Translations under genes and position numbers: made by a program | Part shown: one piece after another, positions 21,811-37,872 of the stretch | Position numbering within the stretch: position 1 is the stretch's first letter | Layout of the letters: each line of letters opens with the position of its first letter | NCBI GenBank assembly: GCA_009667805.1 | Contig: CM019066.1 | Span: forward strand, 325,620,690-325,684,689 | Reading direction: 5' to 3' | DNA length: 64,000 nt | Origin: Leptobrachium leishanense | Lineage: Eukaryota > Chordata > Amphibia > Anura > Megophryidae | Notes under the pieces: generated by a model | What the model saw: only the letters and a program-made list of their open reading frames with translations | Databases searched by the model: none | Told to the model about the DNA's origin: nothing

Positions 21811-22113
21811 GAGAAGGGAACATTAAAAGATCTATAATAAGCGAGATCTATTAATATAATGAAACCAGAAACAACAGCGGACTGGAGTAAAACCGAAAGT
21901 ATTAAATAAAACAATAAGAACTGTCCAGGAGGCCCATACATAGTGGAGTATGAGGGAGTCTGGGAGAACACTACCGGAAATGACGTATCGGTGTAAAGTG
22001 AAACCGGAAGTCAGGAAGACCAATATAATGCGTCCAGGAAGTAAGAACATACCGGAACATGCAGAGGACTCCAACGGAAGGGGAGGATACTAGTCATTAA
22101 GACGTAAACTATA
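21811..22113. other. Unclassified sequence left of the Tc1 element
   Basis: Contains GAAACCGGAAGTCAGGAAG-like words and no ORF of note. It probably continues after the Tc1 element, at 23738. Confidence 0.3.
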
Positions 22114-23735
<1,622 letters not shown>

Positions 23736-23737
23736 TA

Positions 23738-24090
23738 TATATGTACACTGGTCTATGTAAAATGATAATCCTTGAGAAAGTCATAAAACGAAACACGTTG
23801 GATTATGTAACACCTTTGATTTTATTGCTTTTTAATTTTTAATAAATTGTTATTACCCGGATCAGTGTACTGGCATAATTCACCATGGATCGCTGGCGTT
23901 CCTTACAGAACCCCCCTGGATTCAACTGGATGTCGGTGATCAGATTCCCGGAATACCATCCATCCCCCATTGAGAAGAGGAGTTCTTAAGAAAAATTCTT
24001 TCTCCATTTACTACAATATCCAAAGTGCACTCATACATTCTCATATTTACCACTTGGAAGGGGACAGTCTGCACTTCCCGGCGGTGCTTG
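23738..24090. other. Unclassified repeat-like sequence right of the Tc1 element
   Basis: Contains GAGAAAGTCATAAAACGAAACACGTT and later TTGCTTTTTAATTTTTAATAAATTG, a layout also hinted at near 54413-54480 and 61030-61090 (proline-like GACG...CGAAACGC words). It looks like an interspersed repeat, but no class is assigned. Confidence 0.3.
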
Positions 24091-24299
24091 CCTTTAACCA
24101 CTTAGGGGGTGGATCGCGAATTAGCCCCAATCGGCACCAGATAACTGTCCTCTCCCAGAGGTGGCCAAAATCTTGGATGTCGGCCAAGCCTCCAGGATCT
24201 CACCCGCTCACTGCATTCATCACGCATGACCCTGTATCTCTCGCTGTGTGGAAGCTAGAGGTTAATGTTTGGCATCATTGGAAAGGCCAGTGCATGATA

Positions 24300-25113
24300 G
24301 ATATTGATAGATAAGGATATTATTTAGGGAATAAAGTAGAGGTTAAGGAGTATGGTGGTATTTAAAGAAACAAGGACAAAGCCCTCCAATCTACATTACA
24401 CTACCCATATTCTCAAAGGGTCAAACAACATTGAAAAAGACAAAATCAGTGGGCCACTTTTGGTAAAGGTCCATAGATAGGACTGGATTGTTGAGTGTTT
24501 TCCAATAAAATGGTATACTCTGAGTTATACAATGTAGTAAGTTTATGAAGGTGTGTTTGCGGGGCAGCTGCATATACTACATTTAACTAGACATTTGGAG
24601 GATTACATGCTTTAACACCTTCTTCACTACCTTGGTCGAATATGCTCAATGTTCAACAACCCCTGCAGGAGCCCGACACTGATTAAACTCGATCTGGCCA
24701 TATTTTGGAGTAATGCAAAGGAATTTTGTTTACCGCAGACATGCTCCAAAATGTGACCCAAAATTTCCAGCACCTTTGGGCATGTCAGCCAATGTGCTGA
24801 AGCTATTTGAACAGCTCGGAGATGTGCTTTTCTTATACAGAAACACGGAGCTCCAGCAGTATTTTTAAATATGTCTTAACGCTTTTTGGCCAGCAGAGGA
24901 AACCCTTTGTCTGTCTCATAAGCTTACTGTCTCCAAAAGGAATGTAAAATGTTAATTAAGTTTTTCATTGTATGCAGTGGTACAATGTTTTCCATAAATC
25001 CTCTGGGTCAAAGCAACTTGTTAGTGAAGATCTTAAGACACTAATGATTGAATTTATTTGAAGACTAGGTTTGTGATATAATTTAAAGCATGCTAACACT
25101 ACTACTAGCATTA
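24300..25113. other. Spacer, nothing recognised
   Basis: AT-rich, no ORF of note and no recognised repeat ends. Confidence 0.35.
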
Positions 25114-25117
25114 TTAA

Positions 25118-26263
25118 CCCTTTCCATGCTGAGGACGCGCTCAGCGCGTCCTGTCGCATGGCTACGTCGCTGCGGAGGATGCTCTGAGCGCGTCCTCCGT
25201 AAGCAGCGGCAATCGGCCGGTATTCTGGCCGATCACAGCGGCCCCCCGGTGCGGGCTGACATCATCGATGTCAGCCCAGCCTCCGGGACCCCGGCGGGCA
25301 CAATAGACGTCAGCGTGCATGCGCGATGACGTCTATTTCAGGCACCCCCCCCGCCATTGCGAGGAAGATGCCTGAAGGGCATCTGTGCGGGCCAGCCAGT
25401 AAAGGCAGACACCGCTTGGAAGGGCACAGCCTGCCGTTCCAAGCGGCGGCTGTCTTTAACCCCTAGGGGGCTGGATCGCGATATGGCGCTAACATGCGCC
25501 GTATCGCGGTCCCCTCCTGGAGCTGGCCGACATCTTGGATGTTGGCCAAGCTTCCAGGATATCCCCCTAATGACTGGCGTCATCGCGCACAGCGCGATGG
25601 CGCCAGTCCCGCAATTAACCCCTTGCTGCCACCTATGGTGGAGATAGGGGGTTCCAATGAACCCCCTATCTCCCGATCCGTGACAGCTAGGGGTTAATGT
25701 TTGACATCATTGGAACGGCCAGAGCATGGCCTTTTCAATGATACCAAACATGACTATGTACAGTTAAAAAAAATAATAATAATTTTTTGGGGTTTTTGTT
25801 TTCTTCTATTAATGCAGCAATATTGTTCCCATTTCAATTAGAATGTGAATAATGATGCTGCATTAACGATTTTTTCTATGGGGGGCGTCTGCCAAAAAAC
25901 ATGTATTTTTCCCCCAAAAAAGTAACGATTCCCCGTTTCTAATTTTTTTAACAAGCGCAACCCATAGAAAATATAACCGCAAACGCTCGCATGTTAAAAT
26001 GTGAAAAAAAAACACTTTACATGTTGTAAATTATTGAAAATTCAAATTTTATTGCATTTTATGTTATAATATACAGACAGGACATAACGTATACATATAA
26101 AAATGACATATTATGAATCTGCCGAGTCTCCCGGAAAGAACGATATATAATATGTCTGGGTCAATTAATAAAAGGTGACTTCAAATCGCATTTAAACATG
26201 ATGAGCGAAACCGGTAAAAATGAGCTCAGCACAGAGGTGTGAAAAGGCTCAGCAGCGAAAGGG
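25118..26263. mobile_element. piggyBac-like hairpin-chain element, complete
   Basis: TTAA at 25114-25117 and 26264-26267. The right end ...CAGCAGCGAAAGGG is the inverted form of the left end of 18985-20221, so this copy lies in the opposite orientation. Palindromes in series include GAGGACGCGCTCAGCGCGTCCT, GGGCTGACATCATCGATGTCAGCCC, GACGTCTATT with its partner and GGACTGGCGCCATCGCG. The AT-rich half (25760-26240) has the ATTCATAATATGTCATT-type words shared by all copies. No ORF. Confidence 0.7.
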
Positions 26264-26267
26264 TTAA

Positions 26268-27911
26268 TGACACACAGATTGAAAAATTTATTGAATGAGA
26301 ATTGGCTTTTTTTCTTCTATAAACAAAACCTTATGTGATTATATGACTTAAGTAACAAGATACAAAATTTAAAGTGGACATGAGCCAGGAGGTTTCCATC
26401 ATCAAAACATCATGTCCTCTTAAACTGGAAAATTCCTTAGGGTACTCATTAGCATAACCTAAAGGTACTTTAGGAGAATGGTGTTCTTAATTATTTTATT
26501 ATGCTGGTGCATGTGTCGCTCAGATAAGGATATTGATAAAACATATGTATTGTTGTAAAGATTTCCAATGTTTACATACATTGCAAGCAAAGTAATTGTG
26601 CATTTGACTAATACGGATTTAAATATACTATTAATCTTTGGTGAAATGGTAACATGAGCTCATTACAGCAAGTTCAAAAAATAAATAAAAGGCAACATGG
26701 GATTAAATCACGTTATATAACTTGTTAATGATGAATCCAAGTTTTCAGGCTAACATGCAATATGCTAATTTTTGATGAAGATTAGTTAAATATATTCATA
26801 CAAAGACCATGGACACCGACCTGACCTTGGCCTCAATTTAGAATGACTAGTTTTGTCTGGGAGTTTTGAAATATAGGCTAATTTAGTTGAAAGGATCAGC
26901 CGGAACAGAAATCCAAAAAAGTTCAGCATATTTCTGGTCAAAAATACTACTGGTTAGCAAGTTATTTATCATTGGATATGAGTATTATTGTGAGTTTACC
27001 ATGTCATGCGCCTACTTCTCTGGCGTCAGGGTCTCCTGATCCCTCCACTTCCTCCTGCGATGCCTCCTCGAAGACGCCGGTAATAAAGAGTGAACCGCGC
27101 ATGTACTGGAATCCCTGCTAAAATTATTATTATTTCACTGGTAAAAGTAAAAACATATGAAATAAAGCATCTTGATATAAATTCCATTAATTAAACACAT
27201 TGTAAGTTGGAGAAACTGAAATAGTATAGCTGGACACATGTATTAAGCAGAAAATTGGTTGTCAATTTATTTCTTTATTGTCTAGTTACGTTTTAATACA
27301 CAGGAAAACATTAACAATGTTTTCTCTTCCATGAGTGTTCAACTCCAATCCATTATTTTGGAAAAATACCAAATGTCTACAGTTTACTTTTATTCCTCAC
27401 ATGGGTTGGAAACAAATGTTGCCAGTGTTTTAATATCTCTTAACTATTGTATGTTATATTCCAAGCGTGCCCGCTCACTTTATATTATTAAATAACCTTT
27501 TTTAATGATAAATTAAAAAACAAAGTCAAGTTCACATTCCACTGCAGGGAAAATAATTAAACTGTGTGGGTCTGTGATTTGTAATGACTTTACAATTGTG
27601 TGGGCCCACTGACCATGGTGTTCCATACAAATGATCATAGAGGCTCGGAAAAGTCTTTGATGTAGGAGTATATAAATAACAAAGTACTTTTCTAACACTT
27701 TGTTAAAATTAATGATGCCTTTCTTGAAATTCAAAGCTTACGTCTTATAATAACTAACTGGTATTTCCAAATATAGAAACCATTAGAAATTTAAAGTGAT
27801 TCTTTCTGGATTTTTTTTGTTACCTGACGTAACGAAACTGTATTTACTTGAAATACTGATTAGTTTGCATGAAAATAAAAATAAAGGATATTAAAAAACA
27901 CAAAATGAATA
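26268..27911. other. Spacer, nothing recognised
   Basis: About 1.6 kb of AT-rich sequence. No exon-like ORF, tandem repeat or transposon end was recognised. It may be unique host DNA or old decayed repeats. Confidence 0.35.
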
Positions 27912-28431
27912 CACTCTATGGACAAAAATATTGGGACATGTCACATAATGATTGAATTCAGGTGTTTTAAAAACATTGTAACAGTGGTATAAAATCGCAC
28001 ATCAAGCCATGCAGTCTGCATTTACAAACATTTTTGAAACGCATGGGGTATTCTTCAGAGCACCTTTTCTATTCTAGCATGACTGCATCCCAGTGCACAA
28101 AGCAAGGTCCATAAAGACATGGTTGGATGAGTTTGGTGTGGAAGAACTTGACTGGCTGCACCGATCCTTGACCTCATCCCCATCGAACTGCAATGGAGAG
28201 CGCAAGCCAGGTCTTCTCATTCAGCATTAGTGCCTGACCTCCTCACAAATACTCTACTGGATGAATGTGCAAAAATAACCACAGAAACACTTCAAAATTT
28301 TGTGGAAAGCCTTCCCAAAAGGATCGAAGCTGTTATAGCTGCTCAGGGGGAACGACACCATAAAATGCAATGCCATAATAGTCCCTATTGGTGTCATGGT
28401 CGGGAGTCACAATACTTTTGTGCATAAAGTG
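27912..28431 (+). mobile_element. Tc1/mariner fossil with a transposase C-terminal remnant
   Basis: The left end TACACTCTATGGACAAAAAT and the inverted right end (CACTTTATGCACAAAAG when reversed) form imperfect inverted repeats beside TA. At 520 bp it is internally deleted. Coding remnants read HKARSIKTWLDEFGVEELDW and then LTNTLLDECAKITTETLQNF followed by RIEAVIAAQG, which is the final part of a Tc1-like transposase, across frameshifts. Confidence 0.75.
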
Positions 28432-28732
28432 CATATGCAATACTATTAATTTCAAAATGTGAAACACAAGATATTAACATGCTGGCAGAGTTGTAGGAAC
28501 CTATAAAAATCAGGGAGGGGGGTAGCCTTTTCTCTTTAAGGCAATGCACAGGGATACCACTATAATTAAATAACACAGGTTGGCAAGCTCGGTTTATTAG
28601 TTTGATACCCTTACACTTCATGACATATAAATTGAGGAAATGTAGCATTTAACATAATACAATATATTATTATTATTATTTCTATTGCATAGTGTTTATG
28701 AATTAGCTGCATTCCAACAGGAACCCTCCATG
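28432..28732. other. Spacer, nothing recognised
   Basis: AT-rich; contains a short (TTA)n run near 28667. No gene or repeat end seen. Confidence 0.35.
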
Positions 28733-30652
28733 CAGTGGCGTCGTAACGTGGGGGCGGGGGGTGCGGCCCGCACCAGGTGACACCCGCCTTTAGGGTGACA
28801 CCGTCACCCTAAGGGCGGGTGTCTCACCCTCTGCCGCGTATTCGCTCCCTGCGAGCGTCCGAAGCATGCAGCTTCGGCACTCGTCTGGAGGAAACACGTC
28901 ACCAGCCAATCACGGCTGGTCACGTGGCTCCCCCAGGCGAGCGCCCAAGCTGCGTGCCGCCGGACGGTCAGAGGGAGCGAACACGCGGCAGAGGTGAGCT
29001 GGGGGCCTGGGACTGGCAGTATCCATTTGCTGGGGCATATCCATGAGTGAGCTGGGGCATATCCATGAGCTGCTGGGGCATATCCATGTGTGAGCTGGGG
29101 CATATCCATGAGGTGCTGGGGCATATCCATGAGATTCTGGGGGCCTGGGGCATATACATGAGCTGCTGGAGCATATCCATGAGCTGCTGGGGCATATCCA
29201 TGAGCTGCTGGGGCATATCCATGAGTGAGCTGGGGGCCTGGGGCATATCCATGAGGTGCTGGGGCATATCCATGAGTGAGCTGGGGCATTATCCATGAGC
29301 TGCTGGTGCATATCCATGAGTGAGCTGGGGCATTATCCATGAGCTGCTGGGGCATATCCATGAGCTGCTGGGGCATATCCATGAGCAGCTGGGGCATTAT
29401 CCATGAGCTGCTGGGGCATATCCATGAGCTGCTGGGGCATATCCATGAGGTGCTGGGGCATTCCATGTGCTGGGGCAGTATCCATGTGCTGGGGCAGTAT
29501 CCATGAGCTGGGGCAGTATATCCATGAGCTGGGGCACTATATCCATGAGCTGGGGCAGTATATCCATGAGCTGGGGCACTATATCCATGAACTGGGGGCA
29601 GTATATCCATGAGCTGCTGGGTCAATATCCATGAGCTGCTGGGGCAATATCCATGTGCTGGGGCATATCCATGAGCTGGGGCAAAATCCATGAGAGGAGC
29701 TGGGGCAAAATCCATGAGAGCAGCTGGGGCATTATCAATGAGAGCAGCTGGGGCAGTATATCCTTGAGCTGGGGCAGTATATCCTTGAGCTGGGGCAGTA
29801 TATCCATGAGCTGGGGCAGTATATCCATGAGCTGGGGCAGTATCCATGAGGTGGGGCATATCCATGTGCTGGGGCATATTCATGTGCTGGGGCAAAATCC
29901 ATGAGAGGAGCTGGGGCAAAATCCATGAGAGCAGCTGGGACAGTATATCCATGAGAGGAGCTGGGGCAGTATATCCATGAGAGGAGCTGGGGCAGTATAT
30001 CCATGAGAGGAGCTGGGGCAATATCCATGAGAGGAGCTGGGGCAGTATCCATGTGTGCTGGGGGCAGTATCCATGAGAGCTGGGGCAATATCCATGTGTG
30101 AGCTGGTCTGGGGCAATATATCCATGTATGAGCTGGTCTGGGGCAATATATCCATGTGTGAGCTGAGGCGCAATATATCCATATGTGAGCTGAGGCGCAA
30201 TATATCCATATGTGAACTGGGGCAATATATATCCATGGGTGAGCTGCTGGGGGCAATATATAACTGTGAACTGGGGCAATATATCCATATGTGAGCTGGG
30301 GCAATATATATCCATGGGTGAGCTGCTGGGGGCAATATATATCCAGTCTAATCCAGAGCTGCTGGGGGCAATATATCCAGAGCTGCTGGGGCAATATATA
30401 TCCATGTGTGCTTTCACTGCCTTCGAACAGGCAACGTACTTGCTGGCAGTTGGCAAAAATTTGTGTGAGCATATGAGAGAGCTCCACAGCAATAAACCTC
30501 ACAGTAATGTGCGCTGTGTGTATGAGCATTCAGTGTTATATGGGAGTACTGATTTAGGAGTAAGAGTAGTTAAAATAAAATCTGTAAAACTCGAGGGGGG
30601 GTGACACCATAAGTTACCGCACCGGGTGACACCAACCCTAGTGACGCCACTG
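28733..30652. mobile_element. hAT-type non-autonomous transposon carrying a minisatellite
   Basis: A perfect 8-bp TSD cctccatg lies at 28725-28732 and 30653-30660. Ends are CAGTGGCGTC and GACGCCACTG. Subterminal sequences are related (GGTGACACCCGC... on the left; GGTGACACCAACCCTAGTGA on the right). A 20-bp-arm hairpin, GACACCCGCCTTTAGGGTGA with GTCACCCTAAGGGCGGGTGTC, sits at about 28777-28822. The centre is a 1.4-kb minisatellite. No transposase. 8-bp TSD and CAG...CTG ends are diagnostic of hAT. Confidence 0.85.
29028..30410. repeat. Minisatellite, unit about 18-24 bp (GAGCTGGGGCATATCCAT)
   Basis: The core (GAGCTG)GGGGCA(TA/GTA/AA)TATCCAT repeats about 60 times. The array drifts along its length: GCATATCCAT with GAGCTGCTG on the left, GCAGTATATCCAT in the middle and GCAATATATCCATGTGTGAGC on the right. 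Open frames over it, on either strand, come from unit lengths near a multiple of three and lack of stops, not from a gene. Confidence 0.9.
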
Positions 30653-30829
30653 CCTCCATGTCATCTATGGCATCGCTCAAATAAGCCTGGGATGAGCCTA
30701 AGGACTATCTTTTAAGCATCTTACCATTTTAAATTGCTGTTATTTCTCATCTGTGCAATAAGTCCACCTTATGGATTGGGTAGCTGCTTCTGTAAACCAC
30801 ACAGAAGTATATAGAAAACCACTGTGTTG

Positions 30830-31185
30830 TCAATGGGAGAGACACAGAGCTACGCTGAAACAAGGATGAAATGGAATAACCTCCCAGACGCCATCAAATT
30901 TTCCCCCAGTTTAAAGTCACTTAAGAGATCTCTATGAACCTACCTCGATACGGAATGCACCTGTAAACATGTAACATAGTGACTATATTTCCTAGATATT
31001 TATTTTCTGTGTTAATCTGTATATTTGTGTTTTTTGTTTTTAAATATCTTGCATTTTATTACTTTGTATTTCTGTAACGACTGTAACAATTCAATGTTCT
31101 TGAACCCAGGACATACTTGAAAACGAGAGAAATCTCAATGCATCCTTCCTGGTAAAATATTATATGAATAAATAAATAAATTAAG
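30830..31185 (+). mobile_element. LINE 3' end, L2/Rex1-like
   Basis: Frames in 30845-30945 read EMEWNNLPDAIKFSPSLKSL, then KRSL, the typical last residues of an L2/Rex1-group ORF2 (WNSLP...SFK pattern). About 160 bases later comes the conserved GGACATACTTGAAAACGAG tail with AATAAATAAATAAA. The 5' part is missing. Confidence 0.65.
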
Positions 31186-32312
31186 ACACACCGTATGTTA
31201 AATTGATACATTTTTATATTTGTTAGTGTGAGCGAATATTTAAATGAATAAACAAATGAAACATTTTTGTGGTAAAATAAAGAATAGAAAATAGTGTTTG
31301 CATTGTACTCTGTGTGTTTTTATTTGCCTTGAGTGGTTGTTTAGAATTTTGTCTTTTAGCAATAGTTACATTTACTTTGGTAAAAATAATATTTTGATTA
31401 CTTATGTTTACGTAAAGGAGGTCAACAAAACAAACTGATTAAGCAGCTTATGTCCTCAGTGTTATGTGTGTATTATATTATTTTCTTTTTGCATTGATGA
31501 GTTATATATTAATTCTATGGCAATACTGGGTTTTATATCATGAAGACCCATTGTTCAAATTATTTTAATAGCAGTCATGCGCGCCATTCATCAGGATAAG
31601 GGCAATCTGAGTTATAATGCTAAGTCCTTTTATTAGATATGCAGACGTTGCGTTTTAGAAATATGGAAACAGAGGGAGACAGGTCATGATAAATCCGTGA
31701 TTCACTACAGCTATAAAACAACAATAAGGAATTGAAAGTCATGTCTGGAGCTCTTAGGTGGCATTTTAAGTGAAATATTCAGAAAATGAAAGTATCTAAG
31801 ATATATGAATATATACAACAAGTTGCTATGAGAGGGACTAATCTGATGCATGATATTCATGACACCAAACTCTTGAGACATTTCCTTTAACATTACAATT
31901 TCATTTTATCTGTGGTTACAGTAATATTTTACACAGCCATGCTCATACATCATTACAATATATGAAAACAATTCAGATTTATTTCAATATTGAGGTTTAT
32001 TTTAATACTTTTCTTCTTAGAGTGTGTTCGACTTCTAAAAAGTGGGAAACTTTATAATTATCTTTATGAGGCGGTAATATAGAAATGTTATATATAGTTG
32101 TGGATATTTAAAAAAATAGCTAAAAATTTGTGTATGTCAACTCATAAAAGAACTTATGAATGGGATATTCAACATTGATTCTTTCATTTCCTATTATACT
32201 TTACAGGAACCTGTTGTTGATAAAATCAACTTTTATACAATATATCAGCAAGTGACGGATATAGAATTGATCATAAATAAAATTCCACCAGAATATCGGT
32301 GCTTTTTCGTTC
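31186..32312. other. Spacer, nothing recognised
   Basis: AT-rich DNA without a recognised gene or repeat end. Confidence 0.35.
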
Positions 32313-33077
32313 CCTGCACTTCGGGGAATCAAATTCCCCGACCCTGCAGTGAATTCACCATTTACCGCAGGGTCTCCGAAGTGCAGGGAAAATCCGTCGA
32401 ACGCATCTGAAAAGTTGTGACAAACCCGCCAAATGCATCTGAAAAAAGTCGACAATCCGCCGAACAGAGTGCCGACCAGCCGCCGGAAAAAACGACAAGC
32501 CGACGAGCGGGGTAAAAAAACAAAAAGCAGAAACCATTGCAACTTTTAAAAGCTGCTTGCAAAAATACCTACTGCACGAAAATACCTTGAATTAATATAT
32601 AAGGTCCTATGAATAATAATAAAGAGGTCTGTTACAGAAAAAAAAAACGCTATGTGAAAAAAATTTCACCAAAACAAATCCGGAAAAATGTCTAAAACAA
32701 TCCTAAAAAATAAATAGACTTTTCGCTGCAGATTAAAAGAATAAACTGTTTAATAAACATTTAATAAAAACAGGAATATTTTTTACATGGAAACCTATGG
32801 GATTCGCCTGAATAAACCTGCCGAACGAAACCACTGAAAATCTTGTAATTTCACTGACATTACTCTGCTGTTCGGTGTTCTCAGAATAGAGTAACCATTT
32901 TTTTTCTATTGGGAGTGCACTGCTGTTGAACAGCACTGTATTTCGCTTGCAATTTGCCAATATTTGGCGAACTGCCTGCTTTTTGAATAGCCGAATGGCT
33001 CAGAAAGTGCACCGTATGGGGAAATTCCCTGTTCGGTGCAATTTCGGAGCCAATTCGGCTCTCTTTGAATAACCCTG
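32313..33077. mobile_element. Family B (Harbinger-like) MITE, left-truncated
   Basis: The right end CTCTTTGAATAACCCTG and the ordered landmarks (CCCTGCA...CCGCAGGGT, GGTCCTATGAATAATAAT, AAAGACTTTTCGCTGCAG, GAAACCTATGGGATTCGCCT) match the other copies. The left terminal repeat is not present; the copy starts abruptly near 32313. Confidence 0.55.
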
Positions 33078-33839
33078 TTTATTTTTATTGACATGTGTAG
33101 GGAGAGACTCATTTCATGGGCATTTACTGAAAATCTGCTTGGTGATTATCTAGTACCATGTAAGGTACAATTTAAATCCCTGTCTAATGAGCCAAAGTCG
33201 TCGTTACTGACCAGTACACTCTAGCTGTCTGCTTCATGGAGGTTTTTCACTCACAATGGTTTATTATTATGTTTTCAAAACTTATGACTGCAGCCAATTT
33301 GATTTCCTGTCTTCATTATAACCCACAATTCTACAAATAGATCCATGAGATGTGAAGTTGGGCCCTATGTCACTTGTGCCGTTAAAATATTAGCCGGATC
33401 CCATATACAGATCGGTTCCAGATGATACCCTAATAGTTGGAGTTGATATTCTAACCCTGTGTAGCGTCTCCATTCTGTAAATTAATGTCTCCTATACCAT
33501 GTGTAGGAGGCATTAATTTGCTCCTCAGATTAGGTGACTAAATGATTCCATGGTAGCTCGTTCTTTTAATCTGGAGATGGTATTTCTCAACAAAATACTG
33601 ACTTCCTTCGGACTCCTGGAGTCGATACCAACATCTTGCTATTCCAGCGTCAGACACTAATACAATGATTCACTCAGAGGAGATACAGTAACAGGGAGCT
33701 GGTAAGGGACATCACCTCTCCCCTAGGTTTTCCATAACTGGCAAGAGGGGAGTAGGGCTCTTTGTGTCTCAGCTGGGATACAATGAGAGCCATTATGATT
33801 AGTGAGTGGGGCTATTACTCTTAACGTAGCACTAGTAAA
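33078..33839. other. Spacer, nothing recognised
   Basis: No gene or repeat end recognised. Confidence 0.35.
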
Positions 33840-34055
33840 TAGACATGTGCCCATTGAAAATTTTTGTTTCGTTTTCAGTCGTCAAGTGACATTTTTCATT
33901 ATGTTCGGATTTACGTTTGGTTTTTCGGATCATTCGTTACTTCGGATCATTTGTTTTCATTCAAAATGTCTCATTCATAAGAGCATTGTATTCATATTTT
34001 TGTGTCATTCGTATATGTCTTTGTAATTTTGGATACGTTATGTTATTCGGATTCA

Positions 34056-34310
34056 GGATTCATTTGTTATTTCGGGTTCATTCGTTATTTCGGGTTCATT
34101 CGTTATTTCGAGCTCATTCGTTATTTTGGGTTCATTCGTAATTTCGGATTCATTCGTTATTTTGGGTTCATTCGTTATTTCGGATTCATTCATTATTTCG
34201 GTTTCATTCGCTATATCGGTTCATTCATTATTTGGGTTCATTCATTATTTCGGGTTCATTTGTTATTTTGCGTTCATTCGTTATTTTGGGTTCATTTGTT
34301 ATTTCGGGTT
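34056..34310. repeat. 18-bp satellite, left half
   Basis: About 14 units of GTTCATTCGTTATTTCGG with point variants (TTTGG, CATTATTT). It continues at 35095 after the solo LTR. Confidence 0.9.
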
Positions 34311-35094
34311 TGTCACGTTCAGCCACTATGGCGGTACCCGGCATGCGCCAAGTAGGGCCCAGGTATGAGGAAAAGCCGCTATATGCAGAGATGCGTGACA
34401 CAATGATCTGGGATATGTGAATAAACCACAGGAGACACAGGGGACCTCTGCACGGCTATACCGAAGGAGCCCTATACTGATAGATCGGTCCTTAGAGTGG
34501 CCGAATCTGCACTAATAGAAAAAGGTTACCTTTGTAGCCGTGCAGAGTCCTGGGGAAAACACAGACACCTGAAGGAGTATACTCAACAACTTGCAGGGAA
34601 GGACTTCAATATACAAAAGCCGTGGTCTACAGGGATACACAACATATAATACAATATGCACAGAACAGCTAGGGATGTCCAGAAGAGTCGTTAATAAATA
34701 AATAAGCCAGGGGTCAAAACCAAAACGTATACCTTGAGCCAAAGCGGGGATATAGCACCAGAGAAAATCCGTCAGCCAGGCCAGAGGGTCAATACCAGGA
34801 AGTCAATCAGAACATAAAACTCAGACAAGGGGGAAACACTGAAATAGAACTAGGACGGAATAACAGGGAGCTCTCAGGAACAAATCTGTAGCTGAAGTGA
34901 ACCAGGATGCAAGAGCATGGTGATATGGGCCCATGGCTTTAAATAGGGGAGTAATCAGCCCATATCACCAGCAGAAGCTCAACGAGCAAAGAACTTAACC
35001 CCTGAGCTACATGTCAGGGAAAGCAACACAGGGAAACACAGACATAGGGAATACAGAGGGCAGGGAGACAGGGTTGGAACGTGGGAACGTGACA
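34311..35094 (-). mobile_element. Solo LTR, Ty3/gypsy sushi-type
   Basis: 784 bp with 10-bp inverted ends, TGTCACGTTC and GAACGTGACA. The flanking 5-mer gggtt (34306-34310 and 35095-35099) is consistent with a 5-bp TSD, though the satellite itself is periodic in this word. On the minus strand a CTATTTAAAGC box precedes text resembling gypsy LTRs. No internal region remains, so this is a product of LTR-LTR recombination. Confidence 0.75.
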
Positions 35095-35386
35095 GGGTTC
35101 ATTCATTATTTCGGGTTCATTCGTTATTTCGGGTTCATTCGTTATTTCGGGTTCATTCATTATTTCGGGTTCGTTCATTATTTCGGGTTCATTCGTTATT
35201 TTGGGTTCATTCGTTATTTCGGGTTCATTTGTTATTTCGGGTTCATTCATTATTTTGGGTTCATTCGTTATTTCGAGTTCATTCATTATTTCGGGTTCAT
35301 TCATTATTTCAGCTTCATTCGTTATTTCGGGTTCATTCATTATTTTGGGTTCATTCGTTATTTCGGGTTCATTCATTGTACGCGTC
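35095..35386. repeat. 18-bp satellite, right half
   Basis: About 16 units of the same GTTCATTCGTTATTTCGG repeat, ending at TTCATTGTACGCG. Confidence 0.9.
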
Positions 35387-36255
35387 ACTAAAATATAAAC
35401 TGGTTTTAGTCGGTCTGGTATTATTGCACATTAAAATTAACAAAACAGTTTTCATTTAATCATATGTATTGTGTTCTTTAGACTGGGGATTTAGGAACAA
35501 ATTAACTTTATTAATTGCTGCACGATGCACTGCACACAAACAGTCCTGTCACTGCAGCCAATCAGAGAGCTTGACCAAAACTACTACGTTACTCTCAGTC
35601 TCTCCCGTCCAACTAAAGAAAAGTCAAAAACAACACCCTTCTCTGGAATGCAGTCTGACTCAGGCACAAAAAGAAAAACCTGATTGGTCAGAGATAGACA
35701 ATAACACCGCCCATCCGAAAAAATCTAATGGATTAGAATGAATCTGAAAGAAATAAAATTTCTTAAAAAAAAATAATATTTTTTTTTTCATTCCCCTGCC
35801 GATTCGGATTTTCCGTCTCTTGGCGTTTTGATTTTTTGTATTTTCGTATTTTCTTTGTGTCTATTCGGATTGCCCTGTTTTAGTTACTTTCGTTCCTTCT
35901 TTTATTCGGATTTTCGGATTGGTCTGAATCTCCGCATAAGCAAAAATTCAGACGATAACCTATTCGTTACAAAAAGAATTGCACTTGTCTACCAGTAAAC
36001 TATATTGTCCTGATGGAATAGAGTCTGTGGTGTAATGTGCACATAATAATAGCATCATCGGGTAATTTTTATTATTCAGTTTATGATCAAGTTGTTAAAA
36101 TATAATCATGAATCTGAATACATGCAAAGACCTAATTAGAAATACATTGCAAATATTTCTTTTGTCTGACACATACAGAGTCTATATTATTTTTTGTAAC
36201 CTTTGTGTAATATTTAATTTTGTTTTAAAAAGAAAAAGGTTTTACATTTTAGATA

Positions 36256-37872
<1,617 letters not shown>

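Larger units (their letters stand above)
33840..35991. mobile_element. hAT-type non-autonomous element carrying an 18-bp satellite
   Basis: Ends TAGACATGTGC and GCACTTGTCTA are inverted. Flanking 8-mers ctagtaaa (33832-33839) and ccagtaaa (35992-35999) match at 7 of 8 positions. Subterminal TTTCG/CGGAT-rich sequence resembles the hAT elements at 48203 and 50183. The centre is an 18-bp satellite cut by a solo LTR. Between the satellite and the right end lie about 600 bases without a coding signature. Confidence 0.75.

Noticed and set aside
28804..30492. 562-codon frame on the minus strand rich in HGYAPA and similar words
   Set aside because: It lies over the hAT-borne minisatellite. Several other frames are open over the same repeat, it has no domain, and its composition follows the repeat unit.
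28733..30652. CRISPR-like regular repeats
   Set aside because: The units are contiguous with no unique spacers, and the context is a vertebrate-type transposon landscape.
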